Shown here: one piece after another, positions 35,608 to 46,620 of the stretch
Layout: each line of letters begins with the position of its first letter
How positions within the stretch are numbered: the stretch's first letter is position 1
Assembly (NCBI RefSeq): GCF_024323335.1
Contig: NC_066585.1
Location: 345,283,846-345,347,845, forward strand
Source: Lathyrus oleraceus
Lineage: Eukaryota > Streptophyta > Magnoliopsida > Fabales > Fabaceae
Length of the DNA: 64,000 nucleotides
Direction: 5' to 3'
Program-made: the position numbers and the translations under genes
Notes under the pieces: model-generated
Seen by the model: only the letters and a program-made list of their open reading frames with translations
The model's database searches: none
What the model was told of the DNA's origin: nothing

Positions 35608-35876
35608 GTAATTTTCTTTATTTATTCATGCATATCCAAGTCTTACGTTCCGCCCAGGGCGTGATGACTCATTGTAGGGCTCATCTATGTGGATACCTGC
35701 ATTTTTTATCATAAATAAATGACGTCTTTTTGCATTCAAATATTTTGTTCACTATCTTTCTATTTTTGCAGTTTTCAAAAATCAAAAATATAAAAAAAAA
35801 AATATACATTTGGCAATGTTTTATTTAGTTTCCACTTCTTGTTCACACTCATAAGCACATACCATCACTCATGCAG
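35608..35876 (+). other. Putative intron between gag-pro and pol, element 2
   Basis: The donor AAAGA|GTAATT at 35607/35608 contains the gag-pro stop (35609-35611). The acceptor is CACTCATGCAG|A at 35876/35877 after a T-rich tract. Joining gives GA+A, a Glu codon, then TAC at 35878, exactly in frame with the pol ORF. Length is 269 bp. This fits the splicing published for Ogre transcripts. Confidence 0.68.
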
Positions 35877-38679
35877 ATACACGTCACTGGATCCTATTGA
35901 TAACAATTCTGCTATGGCTCGCTTCGACTTTGAAAATCCAATCTTTCAAGCTGAAGAAGAGGGTGATGAAGACTGTGAACTCCCTGAAGAACTTGCCAGG
36001 TTATTAAAACAGGAGGAAAGGGTCATTCAACCGCATCAAGAGTCTGTTGAAGTGATTAATCTTGGCACCGAGGACGCCAAGAGAGAAATCAAGATAGGGG
36101 CTGCTTTGGAAGATAATGTGAAGAAGGGGCTGATTGAATTGCTGCAAGAGTATGTTGACATCTTCGCTTGGTCTTATCAGGAAATGCCAGGGCTTAACAC
36201 AGACATTATGGTATACCGTTTGCCTCTCAAAGAGGATTGTCCTCCGGTCAAGCAGAAGCTCAGAAGAACAAGACCAAAGATGGCTGTCAAGATAAAGGAA
36301 GAAGTGCAAAAACAGTTGGATGCAGGGTTTCTACCGGTTACAAATTATCCGTCATGGGTTGGAAATATCGTTCTAGTACCTAAAAAGGATGGAAAGGTAC
36401 GGATGTGTGTTGACTACCGGGATCTGAACAGAGCTAGTCCTAAAGATGATTTCCCATTACCTCACATCGACGTTTTGGTGGATAACACGGCTCAGTTCTC
36501 GATATTCTCCTTCATGGATAGCTTTTCTGGCTATAATCAAATTAAGATGGCACCAGAAGACATGGAGAAGACAACTTTCATAACCCCATGGGGCACCTTC
36601 TGCTACAAGGTGATGCTGTTTGGTCTGAAAAATGTTGGGGCAACATATCAACGAGCTATGGTAACTCTTTTCCATGATATGATTCATCATGAAATCGAGG
36701 TTTATGTTGATGATATGATTGCCAAATCTTAGACGGAAGAAGAACATCTGGTGAATTTGCAGAAACTGTTTGAACATTTGAGGAAATTCAAGTTGAGGCT
36801 TAATCCGAACAAGTGTACTTTCGGGGTGAGATCTGGAAAACTGCTGGGTCTTATTGTTAGTGAAAAAGGGATTGAGGTGGACCCGGCCAAAGTGAAAGCG
36901 ATACAAGAAATGCCTGAGCCAAGAAGAGAAAAACAAGTCTGTGGTTTCTTAGGAAGGTTGAACTACATTGCAAGGTTCATCTCTCACCTAACAGCCACGT
37001 GTGAGCCAATACTCAAATTGTTGAGAAAAGATCAGGACATCAGGTGGAATGATGATTGCCAAAGGGCTTTCGAGAAGATAAAAGAGTATTTGCAGAATCC
37101 TCCAATTCTTATGCCTCCAGTCCCAAGGAGACCGCTGATTTTGTATTTGACAGTACTTGATAATTCCATGGGTTGTGTTCTCGGTCAACACGACGAGACA
37201 GGTAGGAAAGAGCATGCCATCTACTACCTGAGTAAAAAATTCATATATTACGAGTGGAGATACTCAATGCTTGAAAAGACATGTTGTGCACTTGCATGGG
37301 CTGCTAAGGGATTGAGACAATACATGCTGACTCACACAACCTTACTGATCTCCAAAATGGATCCAGTCAAGTATATATTTGAGAAGCCAACTCTCACCGG
37401 AAGGGTTGCTCGTTGGCAAATGGTATTGACAGAGTACGACATCCAATATACATCCCAGAAAGCAATCAAAGGGAGTATTCTGTCAGACTATCTTGCTCAG
37501 CAGCCGATTGATGATTATGAGCCGATGAAGTTTGATTTTCCGGATGAAGACATCATGTTCCTCAAGATGAAAGATTGTGAAGAGCCAGTTGTTGAGGAGG
37601 GACCTAATCCAGATGAAAAGTGGACTTTAATGTTTGATGGGGCTGTCAATGCCAAAGGAAGTGGAATTGGTGCTGTCATTACCACTTCAAAAGGTGCCCG
37701 CATGCCTTTCATCGCTCGTCTGACTTTTGAATGCACCAATAATGAAGCTGAGTATGAGGCCTGTATCTTGGGTATTGAGCAAGCCATTGATTTGAGAATC
37801 AAGACTCTGGACATCTTCGGAGATTCAGCTCTAGTGATCAATCAAGTGAATGGTGATTGGAATACTCTCCAGCCTAATCTGGTCCCCTACAGAGATTACA
37901 CGAGAAGACTGTTGACTTTCTTTACAACAGTAAAGCTATATCATATACCTGGTGACAAGAACCAGATGGCAGATGCTCTTGCTACTCTATACTCCATGAT
38001 CAATGTGATTCGGTGGAACCATGTTCCCAGGATTGATGTTATGCGCCTTGATAGGGCCGCGTATGTGTTTGCTGCTGAACTGGTAGTTGATGACAAGCCC
38101 TGGTATCACGACATCAAGTGCTTTCTGAAGAATCAAGAGTACCCTGCAAGGGCATCCAACAATGATAGAAAGACTTTGAGAAGATTGGCAGGCAGTTTCT
38201 TTTTGAACAAAGACGATGTGATGTAGAAGAGGAACTTCGACATGGTTTTGCTCAGATGCGTGGATAGACACGAAGCGGACATGTTAATGCAGGAAGTTCA
38301 TGAAGGCTCCTTCGGTACTCATGCCGGCGGACATGCAATGGCTAAGAAATTGTTGAGAGCGGGTTATTACTGGATGACCATGGAATCTGATTGTTTCAAA
38401 TATGATCGGAAGTGTCATAAATGCCAGATTTATGCTAATAAGGTGCATGTGCCGCCAAATCCTCTGAATGTGATGTCTTCGCCGTGGCCATTTTCTATGT
38501 GGGGCATCGATATGATTGGAAAGATTGAGTCGACTGCCTCCAATGGGCATCGTTTCATCCTTGTTGCCATCAACTATTTCACCAAGTGGGTCGATAACCG
38601 GAAATAGTTGATGGCAAAAAAATGGGCATCCCGGCGAACCAAGAAAATGAAAAAGGTTCGGGAAAAAGTTAGGGATTAA
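35877..38679 (+). pseudogene. pol, element 2 (integrase core deleted)
   Basis: This is the best preserved pol in the window, one frame throughout apart from stops at 36730 (TAG after AKS) and 38224. Domains: acidic linker (35920-36060), RT (about 36250-36720, YVDD at 36703-36714), RT-linked RNase H (37100-37480), a second archaeal-like RNase H (FDGAVN near 37632, EAEYEA near 37745, GDSALV near 37820, DALATL near 37972), then the integrase HHCC finger (about 38270-38430) and the first catalytic Asp (GID, 38509). After FTKWV near 38590 the rest of the core, with the second Asp and the Glu, is gone. A 17-bp inverted repeat lies at the break, a stop falls at 38605, and the Lys/Arg-rich pol tail (KKWASRRTKKMKK) resumes in another context to a stop at 38677-38679. 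Confidence 0.93.
38564..38617. repeat. 17-bp perfect inverted repeat at the integrase deletion point
   Basis: TTGCCATCAACTATTTC (38564-38580) and its exact reverse complement (38601-38617) flank a 20-base spacer. The right arm is not part of the integrase coding order; it looks templated from the left arm. The spacer end TCGATAACCGGAAA recurs at 38841-38854. Confidence 0.85.
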
Positions 38680-38703
38680 AAAATGAAAATATTGTACACC
38701 CGG

Positions 38704-38779
38704 TAAGTTGAAAACCTGAAAGGGAAACTTAGGCAAAAATGGGTATCCCGGTGGATTGAAAACCCGAAAGGGCGATCCA
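38704..38779 (+). ncRNA. Two tandem hairpins after pol, element 2
   Basis: Hairpin 1 (38704-38731) has outer stem TAAGTT/AACTTA and an inner CCTGAAAGG loop. Hairpin 2 (38752-38779) has outer stem TGGAT/ATCCA and inner CCC-GAAA-GGG. Both are followed by GGCAAAA. They lie 25-100 bp after the pol stop. Stem base pairs differ from those of elements 1 and 3 but pairing is kept. Confidence 0.5.
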
Positions 38780-39299
38780 GGCAAAAGTTAGGGATTAAGC
38801 GAATGGCTGCGTTCTGATTAGTTCTGAATATCATCTCGTGTCGATAACCGGAAACTTCTGAAGGATAGGAAACAGTCCAATCACCTTTTTCAGAAAGCTG
38901 ATCATCTAGAGGATCTTGAAGATGAGCGAATCATGGCAGAATTGGAACCCGATAGAAATCCATTTCACATTGCCATTAGATTAATTTCTGTTTTTATCTG
39001 TTGTGCAATTACCTCTTTCCAGGGATTGCTTCCTGATGTAAATACCTATTCAGAGGCCACTCAATCAATAAAATCATATTATTCATTACATCTCTGTGTT
39101 CATTTTCATTTTACTGTTTTGTTTGCAAAAATGACGTCCGAATTTTTGATAAACATTGCATCATAAAATATAAGAGCTTTACAGGTACGTGCTTAATAAA
39201 CATTGAAAATTGTTGTAAATTTTAAGCACTTTGGATCGTCTATTCGGAACAGGTACACTCGGGGCATTTCCTTAAGGTCCCCCATCAAATGATCGCGGA

Positions 39300-40120
39300 T
39301 GGTTTTCCTCAACAGTTGGAATTTGGTATCTTATCCCTGCAGAGCTGGTCCGAGCGTTGGATTTTTCAATCCCCAACAGGATCTCACTGCTGTACTTCCC
39401 CAAGCATTTGTTTCAGATTATACATTCACTAGTAGAGTCGACAGTGTCAGACTGTATATCCCCAGCAGAGTCGACAGTGCCAGACTGTATATCCCCAGCG
39501 GAGTTGACAGTGCCAGACTGTATCTTCCCAGCAGAAGCGGCTGCTCCTCAGAGTTCGATGCCAGATCGATGATCTCGACACTAGACCTATGGTCTCTTTC
39601 CTTGAAGCATAATCTCGGTACCATATCAGTGTTTGCTTCCCCTGCTGAGTCGTCTCTCTCGCAGATTATGGTTGCCAGAACCACTGTCGCTTTCCTCAGC
39701 AGCAAGTTTTTAGTGCCATTCTCTCCCCAGTCAGAGCCTCGGTATTTTGTTATTTTCCAGAACACCGTGTGGCGGGTCATTTCCCCATAGAGTTATTTGT
39801 GTTGTGCATCTCCAACAGCCTTGCCAGGGTCCAGAAGATGGTGATCATTTCCCCAGCAGAATTCCTTGCCTCAGCTTGGCGTTCTCTCTAATCAAGCATT
39901 TCGCATCCCTGCATGTAGAATCATATTGCATTGCATCCTCCCAAATTGCGTAGCATTTCCATTTTCATGGAGCATTACGCCATTGAAAAATTCAAACATA
40001 CGCATGTAAATCATAAGGCATTCTCGATATCCCAGGTGATAAGCCAGAAGTTGTTTCCAGTACTCAGACTGAAGATTGTTCATGACTTATCTTTATTATT
40101 CCCAGCAGGGGTCGTTGGCC
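39300..40120 (+). repeat. PBS-complementary repeats, element 2 3' UTR
   Basis: About 13 degenerate copies of TCCCCAGCAGAGTCG. The copy at 39459-39473 is identical to the reverse complement of 14005-14019 in this element's own PBS. Others are near 39313, 39370, 39430, 39489 (CCCCAGCGGAGTTG), 39528, 39639, 39725, 39781, 39853 and 40100. Three of them form a short 30-bp tandem (39430-39520, with CAGTGCCAGACTGTAT). No gene is seen. Confidence 0.72.
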
Positions 40121-40179
40121 GACGCGCCGCCTCAATTATCATTTTCCCTATTTCTGCCGATGCTGACAGGCATGAAAGT

Positions 40180-40660
40180 TTCCGGTATTCAGACCTAAGT
40201 GGCATTCAGGCCAGTTTTCCGATGTTCAGATCGAAGAAGTTTCCGACATTCAGGTCGATGCAACTTGTGGCATTCAGGCCAGTTTTCCGATATTCAGACC
40301 GAAGTGGCACTCAGGCCAGTTTCCCGGTGCTCAGACCGATGTTTGATAATCTAATATCTTCCGATGTTCAGATCGAAGAAGTTTCCGACATTCAGGTCGA
40401 TGCAACTTGTGGCATTCAGGCCAGTTTTCCGGTATTCAGATCGAAGTGGCATTCAGGCCAGTTTTCCGATGTTTAGATCGAAGAAGTTTCTGACATTCAG
40501 GTCGATACAACTTGTGCCATTTAGGCCAGTTTTCCGGTATTCAGACCGAAGTGGCATTCAGGCCAGTTTCCCGGTGTTCAGACCGATGTTTGATAATCAA
40601 GTATCGTCTGATGCTCAGATCGAAGTCATTTCCAATATTCAGATTGATGAGCGGCATTCA
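40180..40660 (+). repeat. About 144-bp higher-order tandem repeat, element 2 3' UTR
   Basis: Units start at about 40217, 40362 and 40468 with GATGTTCAGATCGAAGAAG; the middle one is shorter (about 106 bp). They are made from shorter words such as GGCATTCAGGCCAGTTTTCC and TTCCGACATTCAGGTCGATG. It sits close to the polypurine tract, the same place as the array of element 3, but with a different sequence. Confidence 0.88.
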
Positions 40661-40909
40661 GGCCATGGTTATTTCTGTGTTACTATTTATTTTGGTATTC
40701 AGGCTAACATTCCTTGTTTCGGTGTTCATACCGACTCTCACCGTACCAGACGAATTCTTTTTCAAGACCACCTCTTGGCTGATTCTGACAGGCATTGTTA
40801 CTTCATTTTTCACTTCAGTGTAAATTTCGGGCTTTTATCGTATTCAATCACTTGATACCTCGAAAGTGCGAAAGTCGTTGCTATCTTCATTTCGGGTCTC
40901 TAGTTGATT
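40661..40909 (+). other. End of 3' UTR, element 2
   Basis: About 250 bp between the array and the polypurine tract, with fading traces of the TTCAGGC word (40662, 40697). No gene. Confidence 0.4.
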
Positions 40910-40922
40910 AAACAGGGGCAGT
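40910..40922 (+). promoter_or_regulatory. Polypurine tract, element 2
   Basis: AAACAGGGGCAGT lies directly upstream of the LTR start TGTAACACCCC at 40923. Confidence 0.72.
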
Positions 40923-42334
40923 TGTAACACCCCAAAATTTACCCTTCATCTTTTCCTGGAAGCATGGGATTATGTTTTACATTTCATTGACATCATACTA
41001 GGTCATACTCATTGCATACTGCATTAGTGACATGGAGATCAGGTTTTGATCGATCACTCCTTAACAGAAGGAGCCCACACAAAGCAAGATTAAGAATTGG
41101 ACTTCATTTTCTAAGTATACAAGTCTCAAGGGTCTCAGGGGGGGTCCAAGTATCTTATTATGGTCCTCAGTTCATCAGTGAAGGATTCAAAGCTATCAGA
41201 GTGTTCATCTGGATTTTATCAGAAATTAGGGTTTCATGGCTACGTGCAACAGGAAATGTTTGGTTGGAAGTAGAGGAGCTCATCCATGTCATGATTATAG
41301 AGGCATCTTTGCCTAGGAAGATTCACAATTATCTCAGAAAGATCCATTGGCAATCGGTGCAATCAGTTCCTGATCATTTTGCCCTAAAACTAGGGTTTGG
41401 TATAAAATCAGTTTATTTCTAATTCTTTGGGTGAAACTCTTTCCCATTGCCCTCCATATGTCCACAAGGGTCTACATACAAAAAATCAGCTCTTTATTTG
41501 AGTTAGAAATGCTTCAATTGATCAATGGAATCGGGAATCAAACAGTTTGGGAAAAGTCAATTGTGGGGCCAGAAAAGTCAACTCCTGACATTTTGAGAGT
41601 GGAATCTCAAAATCCATGCCTAGGGGATCCTACATGTGAAATTTGATCAAGGTTGGATAATGGATTCATCATTTAATCAGGAATTGGAAAAGTTACTTAA
41701 TTTGGAAATGGTTGACTTTCCATTTAGGGCAAGTTTTCATGATCGTTGCACTCACTTTAAGCCCATTTTGCATCAAGATAAAAGCTCCATTTGAAAATTT
41801 CTCCAACATAAAAGTTTTTCCTCTTGTTCCAAGCTTTATAGAGATATAAAGTTTTCTCCATTTGGATTAGAATTGAGAAAGTTATGCTTAGTCAAAGTGA
41901 GACATTTCTTTAGGACACTTAGAAAAATTTCTAAGTCCAAAATCTTCAAAATTTGTCAAGACTTCTTGGCCAGTTTTCTTGCACTTCAAGGCATTATTTG
42001 AAAATACTTTCTTCACAACAATTGTACCTTGACATGTACTATTTCACATCCTTTTGGAATCATCTCATTTGGATCCATGGTTTGAGAGATACATTCATTT
42101 AAAGTGGGCACCATGACTTGATTTTCTAGGCAGATTTTGGGCCTGGCTGGCCCAATCAGATTTTCTAAGCATGTTGCACAAACCAGTCACGTTTTTGACC
42201 TCTTTTGGCCATGCATTGGACATCCATTCACTTAAGTTTGGCCCAAAATAACAACATTTTACACCTCACTTCACACTTTTATTCTTATGGATAAATCACT
42301 TATTAAAAAGCCCATGAGAACACCTAATCCACCC

Positions 42335-42364
42335 TATTTAAGAAGCTGAAACCCTAACCCTAAA
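42335..42364 (+). promoter_or_regulatory. TATA-like box and double telobox, element 2 LTR
   Basis: TATTTAAG at 42335-42342 is followed at 42349 by AAACCCTAACCCTAAA. Telobox motifs (AAACCCTAA) occur near transcription starts of plant genes for translation and growth. Here the motif lies just downstream of the TATA-like box, consistent with a promoter function. In the 5' LTR the TATA is TACTTAAG. Confidence 0.5.
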
Positions 42365-42879
42365 GGAGCATTAGAATTTCGTGGAAAGGAGGCAAAGCTT
42401 CATCACATATCAGATTCTATTCCACTTCTATTTTCCATTAGGTAATCATCTCTTCCATGGCCATGTTTTGATATATCTACGCTTGCTTACCATGTTCATC
42501 ACCGTTAATCCTTCCATTTTCATATTTCTTTTTCTTATTTAAAATATTTTCTTCGTCCATAAAATTACCCAAAAATATTTTTCACTTTTCTTAACGTTTT
42601 ATTTAATTTTATATAATTTTTATTTTCGTATTTTTTAATATTAATATTTTATTTTAATTATTTATTCTAAATGGTCCATTTTAATACACTTTTTTATTGA
42701 TTTTATTTTTATGACTTAAAGTTATTGTTAGCATTTGATTTTTGGGGTGAAGGTTGACCACTGTCTCATGGTTAACCTGACATTTTCTTGAAATTTTATT
42801 TCACATTTTCAATTTATTTTGGATTTATTTTTGACCCAGTTTTGTTGGCTGACTTTTAATTTGAGTTCTGTTTTATTTT

Positions 42880-43345
42880 AATTAATTCACGTGCCAATTT
42901 TCATTATTTTTAAAATCTTTTTGGGGGATGATGATGTCCTGACCTTACCTTATTTAGTTTAATTTTTCATAATTTTCTTGATTAATTTACTATTTATTCT
43001 TGATTTATTTCTAACCTAGTCTTATTAATTGACTTTTGGTTTGACCTATGTTTTGTTTTAATTAATTCACGTGCCAATTTTCATTATTTTTAAAATATTT
43101 TTGGGGGATGACGATGTCTTGACCCCACCTTATTTAGTTTAATTTTTCATAATTTTCTTGATTAATTTACTAATTATTCTTGATTTATTTCTAACCTAGT
43201 CTTATTAATTGACTTTTGGTTTGACCTATGTTTTGTTTTAATTAATTCACGTGCCAATTTTCATTATTTTTAAAATCTTTTTGGGGGATGATGATGTCAT
43301 AACCCCACCTTATTTAGTTTAATTTTTCATAATTTTCTGATTAAT
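42880..43345 (+). repeat. 180-bp tandem repeat, 3' LTR copy
   Basis: The same array as at 11925-12400, with the period repeating at about 42880, 43060 and 43240. Its presence in both LTRs shows it was part of the element before insertion. Confidence 0.85.
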
Positions 43346-44981
43346 TTGCTATTTATTTGTTATTTTTTAAGTTGACTTGAATTTTCAGTTGACTTCTTTA
43401 TGATCGATGTTTGACTTAGGGATTGCTTATGGCAATTGAAGAGATCTTTTGATCCTCCCTTGTTCATCTCATATGCCATGTATTAGAGGCGTTTTACCTT
43501 GATTTTATTTGGTCCTTACCTCATTTCCTGATTAAATTATTCAGTGGACCCTTCGTGTGCATATTTTCATCTGTTTGATTCATCTGTTATCTTTTATACT
43601 TGTTTCTCTCATTCATGCTTTCTATTGCTTGATTATTTAACATGTTCATACTCCCATGCATTGTTTAAATGCTACATTATTTGATTCTTTGGTTTGATTA
43701 TATATTGTTTATTTATCCGATCTGATTGATAATTGTTGCCTACTTGTATGATGTATGAGCCATATATTCTTATTGTTTGTTTGCCATGAACAATCCCCAT
43801 TCATAACAAATGTACCCCTCTTCCATAAAGTGTATAATATTTATTTCTTTATTTCTTTAGTCACCTGTTAATACAAGAATTAAAACGAACATCCGATAAC
43901 CATTTCAAAATAACATCAAAAGCTCGATCCAACGTCAAGTAATCATTTTCAAAACTTAACAGAACCAGCACGCATTCATCCATCCTCTTGTAAGTCGATC
44001 GCCTCAGGCATCGCCATCTACCTGTAAGTCGATTGCCTCTTGCATCGCCATCTACCCTTATCCGTAACTCCTCTCCGTGCTCCATCCGTCGACTCTTGTT
44101 CCGTTTAGGTAGCACCCATTAGGTAGAACCCTTTGTATGATAACATAGGTAGAATTCCCTTATTCTTTGCATGCTATCATTAGGTAGTTGTTCCCCTTTG
44201 TCAATCACAACACATAGGTCCATATTGCATGATAACTCTAGAGCAGAGCTTCCCCATTTTTAGACCTTCCGTGCGTCTCCGATCTTGTGGCATGTCAGTC
44301 CGATCTATTGCAAAGAGGTTACTGCCTAAGACTCGATTCAGCGAGCTGCGACACCTATTGCTAGGACGTTGAACACACTGCCCACCCTCCTTTGACACAG
44401 CTGGTGTCCTCTTTTGTAAGTCCATGTTCAGATGGCAATCCTTAACCCCTAGTTAGCCGAACTACGTTTTGCTCTGATTCTCATTCCAGATGAGATACGT
44501 AGGCATAAGACGCGACGTCTTACTGAGCACACTTCTCTTTAACCCATAGGTAGCCGAGCTACGAAGACTCTAATTCTCATACTCAGATGAGATACGTAGG
44601 CAGTGGATGCGACATCCTTGCGAGTCATTTTCTTTTAACCTTCCTTTTAGTAAATAGTACTTTAGATATACCTACACCCTTTAGACTAGAACAACACTTA
44701 TGAAAAGGGCTCCCTAGGAGTACCTAGGATGTTTTGGATGCTTAAAACCTTCCCATTGCATAACCAACCCCCTTACCCAGATCTCTGACATTTTTACTAG
44801 TTTTTGATTCGATAAAACTTTTAGGTTTTTGTTCACTTTCTAACCATTCATTTGGATAAATAGAAGTGTGGTGGCGACTCGACTTGTATCGTTTACCTTG
44901 GATTTAGTCAATATCTCTAATGGTAACGAATACCCTGCTACAATTAGGTAACTTATATGTGTATGGCCACTCAACCTCGCC

Positions 44982-45501
44982 TGGAGGTGTCAAAAAAGCC
45001 TTATATGATAAAGTCCCATTAATTAGGCCCCTTACTTGGTCCCTTTTTTTAGGCGCCTTACAATATGAATAATTTTTTGACAACTAATTTTTAAGTCCCC
45101 TTGTATTTTTATTTTTTATGGAGGCCTAAGTAAGGGACTCAAAATCTAATTTGTTTGAAACAAAATATTTTAATTTTTGTAAATATGCATTTTTTTAAAA
45201 TAAATATTTTTGAAAATTAATTTTAAAAAACTGAAAAATAAAATAAATATTTATTAAAACAAAATTTCCTTAAATAATAATAAAGTTGATTTTTTTCTAA
45301 AATATTTTTTTTTGATTTTTTTCAAAATAAAATTTGGGGCTAATTTATTTTTAGGGGCCTTGAGGCCGTATTTGATTTTTAGGGGCCTTTTTTTTTAGGG
45401 GGGTTGCATATTTTTTGACTCATTTATTTTTAAAATTTTGGGCCACCTTTATTTTTGGGGCCTTAAAAGTTAGGTCCCGACCCCCTATATTCACAACTCT
45501 A
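44982..45501. mobile_element. Possible non-autonomous hAT-like remnant
   Basis: The left end TGGAGGTGTCAAAA and the reverse complement of the right end, TAGAGTTGTGAATA, match at 10 of 14 positions and resemble hAT terminal repeats. The 520-bp interior is rich in GGGGCCTT words and T tracts and does not code. The flanking 8-mers agree only partly (ACCTCGCC, ACCTGCAT), so the call is tentative. Confidence 0.4.
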
Positions 45502-46080
45502 CCTGCATCCTAGTACAACATTGACTTAATAGTAAATGATGGTTGGTAATGGAAAGCACATTGATGTATGAATTAACAATTGGTTGTGATACAAAATTAA
45601 TGACTTTCACATGGTATTTCCATGTGACATTCCTACATACCACCTGTTAATTTATTAGTGTGTTGGAAGAAAATGCATAATGCTATTGCAACAGAAGACA
45701 TTCTGGTCCAAAGGGGAAAGAAAATGAACATGTAACTTATTTCTTAGATGTTAGTAAACCTTAGTTTTCAAGCATTAGATAAAGCGGTTGTTAGGAAAGA
45801 ATATTGATAGATCTAGTTATAAAACTTTTTCAAACTTACTTGTAGAAGTGGGAGCTCTCTAATTTAGAATCTAGTCATAACTTTCATCATAATAATTCTT
45901 TAAAAAATTTGGTAAACAAGAAATGCTATCAAATTTCAAAATGGTAAACTTTACTTTGATAAAGACACTCTTCAAGGGATATATGTACTCCACAACTCAC
46001 GTGTTTACAATTATTAATGCTTTGACATCAAATATTAACCTCCTTCCTTGCCTAAAATCATACAAGTTAATTGGTATTTT
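45502..46080. other. AT-rich intergenic sequence
   Basis: No supported gene or repeat. The stretch just before 46080 may belong to the LINE copy that follows, but I cannot recognise its reading frame. Confidence 0.4.
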
Positions 46081-46620
46081 CTTGCTCTTAACTGGATTAA
46101 GTGAAATACAAATGAAACTTCAAGAGGAATTTCTATAATATCAACTTATGATGGCATATTTAGGGATAATTTAGGAACATTCTTGATAGCTTTCTAAACT
46201 AAGATTGAAGTTTGTACCTCATTTCAAGTTGAATTACATGGAATCATGTTTGATGTCGAATATGCTAACAGGAGGCATTGGAGAAATCTTTCCTTGAAAA
46301 TGACACAGTGCTTGCCATTTGTTTATTTTCTAATATTAATATTGTTATTTGACATCTTTTAATTAGATGGAAGAGTACTTTACACGTTATACGTTCATTT
46401 AGATTCAAGATATCTCACATTTCTAGATGTGAAAATACATGCATAGATAAATTAGCCAATATAGGTTATTGGTTGATTATGATACTTGGTGGGATTTACT
46501 TTCTATTTGTGATTTTGAAAGTTTTTTCAAGGATATGTTGAGCATTAGCAACTATCATTTCTCTTAGATGTTTCATGGGATAAATTTTATATACCCATTT
46601 TTTTTTCTTTTTTTCTTTTT
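46081..46620 (+). pseudogene. LINE (L1-type) ORF2 RNase H-like end, degenerate
   Basis: Reading from 46081 the plus strand gives a decayed RNase H of the kind found at the 3' end of plant LINE ORF2. It has an LNWIK start, the word GIFRDNLGTFL near 46153, a VELHGI-FDVEYANRRHWRNLSL helix region near 46225, and after a frameshift near 46290 SFRFKISHISRCENTCIDKLANIGY near 46405-46470. The DKLAN block with the preceding HISR fits the last catalytic segment of that family. Stops occur near 46102, 46183 and 46350. The upstream reverse transcriptase is not recognisable. A T-rich run and an AATAAA at 46652 follow. Confidence 0.7.

Larger units (their letters stand above)
11266..44942 (+). mobile_element. 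Element 2: Ogre-type Ty3/gypsy retrotransposon (nest host)
   Basis: The order on the plus strand is: 5' LTR (its first part lies left of element 1), PBS, ORF1, gag, intron, pol, hairpins, repeat-rich 3' UTR, polypurine tract, 3' LTR. It is interrupted by element 1 in the 5' LTR and by element 3 (16967-33839) in gag. Without insertions the part in view is about 16.8 kb, in the range known for Ogre. LTR copies compared by eye over 250 bases near 11341 and 42300 differ at about 8 sites, so it is older than element 3. Both gag and pol have stops, and the integrase is cut. Confidence 0.93.
40923..44942 (+). repeat. 3' LTR of element 2
   Basis: 4020 bp, TGTAACACCCC...GCTACA. The right 2.73 kb aligns with 11266-13995. 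From 44943 the sequence leaves the element, and ATTAG (44943-44947) would be its target duplication; the left copy is outside the window. The promoter area is at 42335. Confidence 0.93.

Noticed and set aside
39459..39473. Short tRNA-like sequence as a possible tRNA gene
   Set aside because: Only the acceptor-end part of a tRNA is matched; there is no cloverleaf around it or around any other copy.
40180..40660. Regular repeats resembling a CRISPR array
   Set aside because: Repeat units join without unique spacers, and the sequence is the 3' UTR of a plant retrotransposon; the same holds for 21600-22745.
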